NCBI GenBank assembly: GCA_964469165.1
Contig: CAYXXZ010000124.1
Coordinates: 1 to 7,206 of the forward strand
Direction: 5' to 3'
DNA: 7,206 nt
Source: CAYXXZ01 sp964469165
GTDB lineage: Bacteria; Pseudomonadota; Gammaproteobacteria; Pseudomonadales; Porticoccaceae
The notes beneath the pieces were generated by a model, which was not told the origin of the DNA, ran no database searches, and saw only the letters and a list, made by a program, of their open reading frames with translations. Positions 1 to 4,656 of this stretch are shown one piece after another; the stretch's first letter is position 1; each line of letters opens with the position of its first letter. The position numbers and the translations under genes were made by a program.

Positions 1-497
1 ACGTTGTTGCGCTTCTGGTCGAGCTTGATGACCTTGAATTCCAGCGGCTTGTCTTCCAGATGAGTGGTTTCGCGCATCGGGCGCACGTCCACCAAAGAGC
101 CCGGAAGGAAAGCCCGAAGACCATTGATATCGACAGTGAAACCGCCCTTGACCTTGCCGCTGATCATGCCGGTAACCACCTCGTCGGCGGCGTGGGCTTT
201 TTCCAGCGTGGTCCAGGATTCGGCACGGCGCGCTTTTTCACGGGACAGGCGCGTGGCGCCGAAACCGTCTTCCACGGATTCCAGGGCAACCTGGACTTCG
301 TCGCCAACAATCAACTTGCATTCGCCGTTGTCGTCGAAGAACTGGCTGACGGGAATGATGCCTTCGGACTTGAGGCCGGTGTAGACGGTGACCCAGTCTT
401 TGTCGATGTCGATGACGACGCCGGTGACGATGGCACCGGGAGTCATTTCGATGGTTTTCAGGCTTTCTTCAAAAAGTTCTGCAAAGCTTTCGCTCAT
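1..497 (-). CDS. rpsA: 30S ribosomal protein S1, N-terminal part (gene truncated by window edge)
   Basis: Ribosomal protein S1 binds the 30S subunit and helps mRNAs, especially those with weak Shine-Dalgarno sequences or structured leaders, enter the ribosome. The visible reading frame gives 165 residues from ATG at 497-495, starting MSESFAELFEESLKTIE, which closely follows the E. coli S1 N-terminus. The first OB-fold S1 domain spans about residues 20-87 (GLKSEG, VGDEVQVALE) and the second begins near 105 (GKVKGGFTV, then RAFLPGSLVDVRP and KVIKLDQKRNN). In the E. coli family these two domains mediate ribosome attachment; the RNA-binding domains would lie beyond the left edge. No stop codon is present, so the gene continues off the window. 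A full-length S1 of about 550-560 residues would be expected. Only a weak Shine-Dalgarno (AGG, 9 bases upstream) precedes the start, as is typical of rpsA. The identification is secure. Confidence 0.97.
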   Translation of the reverse strand, partial: MSESFAELFEESLKTIEMTPGAIVTGVVIDIDKDWVTVYTGLKSEGIIPVSQFFDDNGECKLIVGDEVQVALESVEDGFGATRLSREKARRAESWTTLEKAHAADEVVTGMISGKVKGGFTVDINGLRAFLPGSLVDVRPMRETTHLEDKPLEFKVIKLDQKRNN

Positions 498-560
498 CTA
501 TGTATACCTGTAAAGGGGATGGAGCTCATGGCTCCCACCGCACCGCCAGTTGTGCGGGTC
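494..560 (-). promoter_or_regulatory. rpsA leader / translation initiation region
   Basis: This is the untranslated stretch immediately before rpsA. It contains a perfect 5-bp stem, GGAGC (535-531) with GCTCC (525-521), around a CATGA loop, and then a pyrimidine-rich run and AGGTATACATAG leading to the start codon. The only ribosome-binding match is a weak AGG. In E. coli, rpsA has a structured initiation region with a degenerate Shine-Dalgarno, and free S1 protein represses it; the similarity here is in kind, not in sequence. The loop also holds an ATG (529-527) that opens an 11-codon frame (MSSIPFTGIHR). Its TGA (496-494) overlaps the rpsA start in an ATGA arrangement, so translational coupling is possible. 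I saw no convincing -35/-10 pair, and TATACA near 505-500 is too close to the start codon to be an ordinary promoter element. The function is inferred. Confidence 0.4.
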
Positions 561-610
561 TGTTTAAATAAAGAAACCGCCCGCGCATTTCTGGCAGACA
601 CGGGCCGTTT
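561..610 (-). terminator. Terminator-like hairpin after cmk
   Basis: Starting 17 bases after the cmk stop codon, the minus strand can fold AAACGGCCCGTG (610-599) against CGCGGGCGGTTT (585-574). Eleven of the twelve positions pair, with one G-G mismatch and one G-U pair, around a 13-base loop. The right arm is followed by CTTTATTT (573-566), a T-rich but interrupted tract. The geometry suits a Rho-independent terminator or attenuator for the upstream operon. The mismatch and imperfect T-run suggest partial rather than complete termination, so some transcripts may read through into rpsA. The AT-rich part after the stem could alternatively belong to an rpsA promoter. On the plus strand the stem is followed by CATCATTG, so it looks directional toward rpsA. 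Confidence 0.5.
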
Positions 611-627
611 CATCATTGAACGCCGGA

Positions 628-1305
628 CTAGCGAGCCGCGACGATTTTCAATACTGTCTCAAGAACATCCTGCACGCTTTTCTCGGTGGTATCGACCACG
701 ATGGCATCCGCGGCGGGCACCAGTGGCGACACATCGCGGTTCATGTCCCGCTCGTCGCGGCTGCGCACAGTTTCCGTGAGGTCGGCAAGGCTAACATTTT
801 CCCCTTTATCCATCAACTGGTTATAGCGTCGCAATGCACGTTCTTGCGCTGATGCCGTAAGAAATATCTTGACGTCGGCCTCGGGGAAAACCACCGTCCC
901 CATATCGCGCCCGTCCGCCACCAGCCCCGGCGCCGTGGCGAAGGCGCGCTGGCGCTCCAAAAGCGCATCGCGCACCTGGGGAATGACGGCGACACGAGAC
1001 GCTCCGGCACCGATGTCTTCCGTGCGAATATGGTCAGAGACGTTCTCACCTTCGAGGATGATCTGCGGCAACACCCCGTCGGCGTCGGACGAGAAGGCGA
1101 TATCCATGTGCGCCGCCAGCACCGCGAGTTCTTCGACGTTGTCCCATTCCACCTTGTGGTGCTTGGCGGCGAGCGCCAGCAGGCGGTACAGGGCGCCGCT
1201 GTCCAGATAATGATAGCCCAGACGCGCCGCCAGCATCTGGCTGATGGTGCCCTTGCCGGCACCGCTCGGTCCGTCGATGGCAATGATGCGCACAGCGCTC
1301 ATCAT
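628..1305 (-). CDS. cmk: Cytidylate kinase (CMP kinase)
   Basis: Cytidylate kinase uses ATP to phosphorylate CMP and dCMP to the diphosphates in the cytoplasm, recycling pyrimidine nucleotides from RNA turnover and lipid synthesis. The 225-residue product is close to the 227 of E. coli Cmk. It has the P-loop GPSGAGKGT (residues 12-20), the nucleotide-binding LDSGALYR (34-41), DGRDMGTVVFP (131-141) and the arginine-rich lid and base-binding region RSRDERDMNRDVSPLVPAADA-type sequence (about 181-200). I chose ATG at 1305-1303 because GGAG sits 8 bases upstream and the start overlaps the tyrA-aroA stop as ATGA. The adjacent ATG at 1302, giving MSAVRIIAIDG, is a close alternative. An upstream in-frame ATG at 1386 would add 27 non-conserved residues inside aroA and is unlikely. 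The overlap indicates translational coupling to tyrA-aroA, an arrangement like the aroA-cmk-rpsA neighbourhood of other gammaproteobacteria. Confidence 0.96.
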   Translation of the reverse strand: MMSAVRIIAIDGPSGAGKGTISQMLAARLGYHYLDSGALYRLLALAAKHHKVEWDNVEELAVLAAHMDIAFSSDADGVLPQIILEGENVSDHIRTEDIGAGASRVAVIPQVRDALLERQRAFATAPGLVADGRDMGTVVFPEADVKIFLTASAQERALRRYNQLMDKGENVSLADLTETVRSRDERDMNRDVSPLVPAADAIVVDTTEKSVQDVLETVLKIVAAR

Positions 1306-3527
1306 TCTTTCAACTCCACGAGGTCGAAGCCCGTTTTCTGTGCCAGTTGCACGAAGTCGGGGAACGAGGTCGCCACATTCTGGCACTCCTCGATCCTGAT
1401 GCTGCCCTGCGCCATCAGGCCGGCAACCGCGAACGACATGGCAATGCGATGGTCGTCGCGACTGTGTACCGTGCCGCTTCCCAGGGTGCCACCGGTGATG
1501 ACGATGCCGTCCGGGGTGGGCGCCGCGTCGATGCCCAGGGTGATGAGCCCATCCGCCATGGCCTGAATGCGGTCGCTCTCCTTGACGCGCAGTTCTTCGG
1601 CGCCAGTGAGCACGGTCTTGCCCTCGGCGCAGGCAGCGGCGATGAAGATCGCGGGAAATTCATCGATGGCGAGAGGCACCTGGTCTTCGGGAATCTCGAT
1701 TCCTCTCAGAGGCGCATGGCGGACACGAATGTCAGCCACAGGCTCGCCTCCCACTTCACGCTCGTCGAGCAGACTGATGTCGGCGCCCATCAGACGCAGG
1801 ATGTTGATCACACCGATCCGCGTGGGGTTGATGCCCACATGTTCGAGAACGATGTCGGAACCGGGCACGATGCAGGCCGCCACCATGAAAAATGCCGCCG
1901 AGGAAATGTCGGCGGGCACGTCGATATCGCAGGCAGTCAGTTCGCCGCCACCCACGACGCGAGCCACTGCGCCCTCCTTGCTGACGGGGTAGCCGAAGCC
2001 CTTGAGCATTCTCTCCGTGTGATCCCGGGTAGGCGCGGGCTCGGTCACCACCGTTTCGCCCTGCGCATAGAGGCCGGCGAGCAACAGCGCCGATTTGACC
2101 TGGGCACTGGCCATGGGCAATTTGTAATCGATACCCTTGAGAGAACTGCCACCGCGCACCACCAGGGGCGGACAGCCGCCAGCGCTCGTTTCGATGACCG
2201 CGCCCATCAGCGCCAGGGGTTCGGAAACGCGTTTCATGGGCCGCTTGGACAGTGAGTCATCGCCGCTCATGGTGACATCGAACGACTGTCCCGCAAGCAG
2301 GCCGGCGAGCAGGCGCATGGAGGTGCCAGAGTTGCCGAGATACAGCGGCCCCGGCGGCGGTTTCAGGCCGTGCAGGCCGACACCGTGAATGGTTACCTCG
2401 CCGTTGCAGGGGCCCTCGATCACCACGCCCATGTCGCGGAACACCTGCAAGGTCGCGAGCGCGTCCTCGCCTTCGAGAAAGCCGGTGACGCGTGTGACAC
2501 CGTTGGCCAGCGAGCCCAGCATGATCGAGCGGTGAGAAATGGATTTGTCGCCAGGTATCCGCACCCGCCCCTCGAGGCTGGCGGGCGCCGGTGCGGTGCG
2601 GTAAGTCAGTGTGTGATTGTCCATCGGCTCCAGATACGCCTTCTTTTCAAGCATTTTGGTGAAGTGAGTGCGCGCCTCCCTGGCGCGGGTGAACACACCC
2701 ATGATGTGATCACTGTCGCCACTGAGAATGGCGGCGCGCAGGGTAGCAAAGTTTTGTGTCAGTTTGTCGAGGACCTGAGTGATGGCGTCCTTGTTGGCGA
2801 GACAGATGTCGTGCCACATCACCGGATCACTGCCGGCGATGCGCGTGAAATCGCGAAAACCGCCGGCGGCATAGCGGAATATCTCGCGATTGTCTTTCAT
2901 GTTTGCCAGCGTATCGACCAGCGAGAATGCCAGCAGATGGGGCAGATGGCTGGTGGCGGCGAGCACCTCGTCGTGCTCCGCGACCGCCATCAGGGACACC
3001 GTCGCGCCCACACCTTCCCACAGCCCGCGCACCAGTTCCAGGTGTTCCTGCCCGGTTTCCGGCTCGGGTGTAAGAATGACCCGGTGGTCCACATAGAGCG
3101 CGCTGTTGGTGGCCTCGACACCACTTTTTTCCGAGCCGGCGATGGGGTGGCCGGGCACGAATTGAGGAGGCATATAGCCGTAGATCTCACGCACCGCTTG
3201 CACCACGCTGCCCTTGACGCTGGCCGCGTCGGTGATGGTCACGGAGGGATCGAGATGGCGACGCAACTCTTCGAGGGTCTGGCGCACCGTGAGGGTGGGG
3301 ACACAGACCACCACGACGTCGCCAGCGCCCAGGGTTGCGAGAATATCGGCAGGCGTCGCGCAAACACTATCGACGACACCCATGGCGAGCGCCTTTTCCA
3401 GGGTGGAGGCGCGCCGCGACACCCCGATCACTTCCTGGCACAGCCCCCGCTCCCTTGCCGCCTTGGCGAGGCTGCCACCGATCAGGCCGAGTCCGTAAAC
3501 CAGTAACCGCCTTATTGGATGTTGCAT
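1302..3527 (-). CDS. tyrA-aroA: Bifunctional prephenate (cyclohexadienyl) dehydrogenase / EPSP synthase
   Basis: This fused cytoplasmic enzyme combines two aromatic-pathway steps. The N-terminal TyrA half (about residues 1-295) oxidatively decarboxylates prephenate (or arogenate) toward tyrosine. The C-terminal AroA half (about 305-741) condenses shikimate-3-phosphate with PEP to give EPSP. TyrA shows the Rossmann loop GLGLIGG (12-18), TDAASVKG (99-106), HPIAGSEKSG (127-136) with the catalytic-type His127, SHLPH (193-197) and DFTRIAGSDPVMW (226-238) with the prephenate-binding-type Arg229. AroA shows PGDKSISHR (325-333), GNSGTSMR (398-405), RPMKR (429-433), SAQVKSALLLAG (474-485), Asp622 in DEFP, KESDR (649-653) and DDHRIAMSF (691-699), all present. 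No ACT domain is seen. The 741-residue length assumes ATG at 3527; GTG at 3542 would add five residues. The two domains join without frameshift or stop. It sits 33 bases after pheA, overlaps cmk and is surely cotranscribed. The fusion is known in Pseudomonas-like bacteria; dehydrogenase substrate and cofactor preference are not determined. Confidence 0.96.
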   Translation of the reverse strand: MQHPIRRLLVYGLGLIGGSLAKAARERGLCQEVIGVSRRASTLEKALAMGVVDSVCATPADILATLGAGDVVVVCVPTLTVRQTLEELRRHLDPSVTITDAASVKGSVVQAVREIYGYMPPQFVPGHPIAGSEKSGVEATNSALYVDHRVILTPEPETGQEHLELVRGLWEGVGATVSLMAVAEHDEVLAATSHLPHLLAFSLVDTLANMKDNREIFRYAAGGFRDFTRIAGSDPVMWHDICLANKDAITQVLDKLTQNFATLRAAILSGDSDHIMGVFTRAREARTHFTKMLEKKAYLEPMDNHTLTYRTAPAPASLEGRVRIPGDKSISHRSIMLGSLANGVTRVTGFLEGEDALATLQVFRDMGVVIEGPCNGEVTIHGVGLHGLKPPPGPLYLGNSGTSMRLLAGLLAGQSFDVTMSGDDSLSKRPMKRVSEPLALMGAVIETSAGGCPPLVVRGGSSLKGIDYKLPMASAQVKSALLLAGLYAQGETVVTEPAPTRDHTERMLKGFGYPVSKEGAVARVVGGGELTACDIDVPADISSAAFFMVAACIVPGSDIVLEHVGINPTRIGVINILRLMGADISLLDEREVGGEPVADIRVRHAPLRGIEIPEDQVPLAIDEFPAIFIAAACAEGKTVLTGAEELRVKESDRIQAMADGLITLGIDAAPTPDGIVITGGTLGSGTVHSRDDHRIAMSFAVAGLMAQGSIRIEECQNVATSFPDFVQLAQKTGFDLVELKE
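1314..1317 (-). promoter_or_regulatory. Ribosome binding site of cmk
   Basis: GGAG lies 8 bases before the first of two adjacent ATG codons (1305 and 1302), inside the last codons of aroA. The spacing favours the first ATG, which overlaps the TGA of tyrA-aroA. This is the reason for rejecting the longer start at 1386. Confidence 0.6.
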
Positions 3528-3538
3528 AGATCGATCAC

Positions 3539-3545
3539 CCACCTC
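3539..3545 (-). promoter_or_regulatory. Ribosome binding site of tyrA-aroA
   Basis: GAGGTGG lies 11 bases before ATG 3527, a good match to the 16S rRNA tail but with wide spacing. Just upstream, GGAG (3550-3547) sits only 4 bases before the alternative GTG start at 3542. I prefer the ATG because it leaves a normal short lead of about seven residues before the first strand of the Rossmann fold, but either start is possible. Confidence 0.4.
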
Positions 3546-3560
3546 ACTCCAGCGGCGTAC

Positions 3561-4643
3561 TCAAAGTACCGCCCGGGGATAGGAACCCAACACCTTCAGG
3601 TCGGATGCGCGCTCGCGCACCACATCCAGTGCCGCCACGATGTTGGCGTCGGAGCTGTGTCCCTTGAAGTCGATGAAGAACAGGTAATTCCACTTGCCGG
3701 TGCTGGAGGGCCGCGATTCGAGCCGCGTCATGTCCACGTTGTGCGTGCGCAGCGGCTCCAGCAAGGTATACAGGGCGCCCGGCTCGTTGCGCATGGATAC
3801 CATGATCGAGGTCTTGTCATCGCCGCTGGGCGCCAGTTCCTGGCGGCCAATCACCAGGAAGCGCGTCGAATTGTCGGGACGGTCCTCGATTTTTTCCCGC
3901 AGCTTGGTGAGCCCGTAGAGCTTGACCGCCATGTCGCCGGCGATGGCCGCCGAATTCCATTCACCGCGCACCATTTTCGCCGCCTCGGCATTGCTCGACA
4001 CCGGCACGCGATCGATCTTGGGATAATGGGCATCCAGCCATTTGCGGCACTGGGCCAGGGACTGGGGATGGGAGTAGACACGGGTGATGCGCGCCGGATC
4101 GGTATTCGGGCCGATCAGAAAATTCTGATGGATGCGCAATTCCACTTCGCCACAAATCTTCAGCGAAGAGTCGATGAAACTGTCCAGGGTATGGTTGACC
4201 ACGCCCTCGGTGGAATTCTCCACCGGCACCACACCGTACTGGACGGCGCCCGCCTCCACCTCGCGAAACACTTCGTCGATAGCGAACATCGGCGCGCCGA
4301 GCGCGGAATGACCGAAATGCTTGACCACCGCCTCCTGCGTAAAGGTGCCTTCGGGGCCGAGAAAGGCGACATTTATCGGCTTTTCCAACGCCAGGCAGGC
4401 GGACATGATCTCGCGAAAGAGGCGCGCGACTTCCTCGTTGTCGAGCGGGCCCGGGTTGCGCTCCATGACCTTGCGCAACACCTGTGCCTCGCGCTCGGGA
4501 CGATAGAAATCCGTCGCACCTTCCCTGATCTTGACATCGGCGACCTGCTGGGCGCAGGTTGCGCGCTGACTGATGAGACCGATCAACTGGTCGTCGATGG
4601 CATCGATCTTGTCACGCAACTCCTCGAGGGAAAACTCGCTCAT
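3561..4643 (-). CDS. pheA: Bifunctional chorismate mutase / prephenate dehydratase (P-protein)
   Basis: The P-protein converts chorismate to prephenate and then to phenylpyruvate, the committed branch to phenylalanine. Its 360 residues hold three regions. Residues 1-90 are an AroQ-type chorismate mutase with Arg10, Arg27, Lys38, Arg51 and Glu52 matching E. coli active-site residues Arg11, Arg28, Lys39, Arg51 and Glu52. Residues about 91-267 are the dehydratase, with FLGPEGTFT (94-102), PVENSTEGVVNHTLD (140-154) and the catalytic NSTRF motif (258-262, Thr260). Residues about 278-360 are an ACT regulatory domain with GALYTLLEPL (289-298) and ESRP (309-312), the known phenylalanine-binding motifs, so feedback inhibition by phenylalanine is expected. 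I chose ATG at 4643 because AGGTGG lies 5 bases upstream and MSEFSLEELRDKID matches the family N-terminus. The in-frame ATG at 4721 would add 26 basic, tryptophan-rich, non-homologous residues inside gyrA. It follows gyrA by 13 bases. Confidence 0.97.
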   Translation of the reverse strand: MSEFSLEELRDKIDAIDDQLIGLISQRATCAQQVADVKIREGATDFYRPEREAQVLRKVMERNPGPLDNEEVARLFREIMSACLALEKPINVAFLGPEGTFTQEAVVKHFGHSALGAPMFAIDEVFREVEAGAVQYGVVPVENSTEGVVNHTLDSFIDSSLKICGEVELRIHQNFLIGPNTDPARITRVYSHPQSLAQCRKWLDAHYPKIDRVPVSSNAEAAKMVRGEWNSAAIAGDMAVKLYGLTKLREKIEDRPDNSTRFLVIGRQELAPSGDDKTSIMVSMRNEPGALYTLLEPLRTHNVDMTRLESRPSSTGKWNYLFFIDFKGHSSDANIVAALDVVRERASDLKVLGSYPRAVL

Positions 4644-4648
4644 CCTGG

Positions 4649-4654
4649 CCACCT
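4649..4654 (-). promoter_or_regulatory. Ribosome binding site of pheA
   Basis: AGGTGG lies between the gyrA stop codon (4659-4657, which it abuts) and the pheA ATG, with a 5-base spacer. It decides the start at 4643 over the upstream in-frame ATG at 4721. Confidence 0.65.
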
Positions 4655-4656
4655 GC

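Noticed and set aside
498..513. TTTACA and TATACA-like hexamers just before rpsA as a promoter
   Set aside because: They are only two bases apart and the second almost touches the start codon, so they cannot form a normal -35/-10 pair for rpsA.
60..779. Plus-strand open frame of 239 codons across rpsA and the cmk end
   Set aside because: It crosses two conserved minus-strand genes and the intergenic region, and its composition is that of an antisense frame.
1306..1386. Longer N-terminus for cytidylate kinase starting at ATG 1386
   Set aside because: The 27 extra residues overlap aroA and are not conserved; the start at 1305 has GGAG at proper spacing and a classic ATGA overlap.
1347..2255. 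Plus-strand open frame of 302 codons opposite aroA
   Set aside because: It is an antisense shadow of the conserved AroA domain, with no plausible product.
2370..3506. Plus-strand open frame of 378 codons opposite tyrA
   Set aside because: It is an antisense shadow of the TyrA coding frame; the translation is rich in His, Gly and Arg and resembles no family I know.
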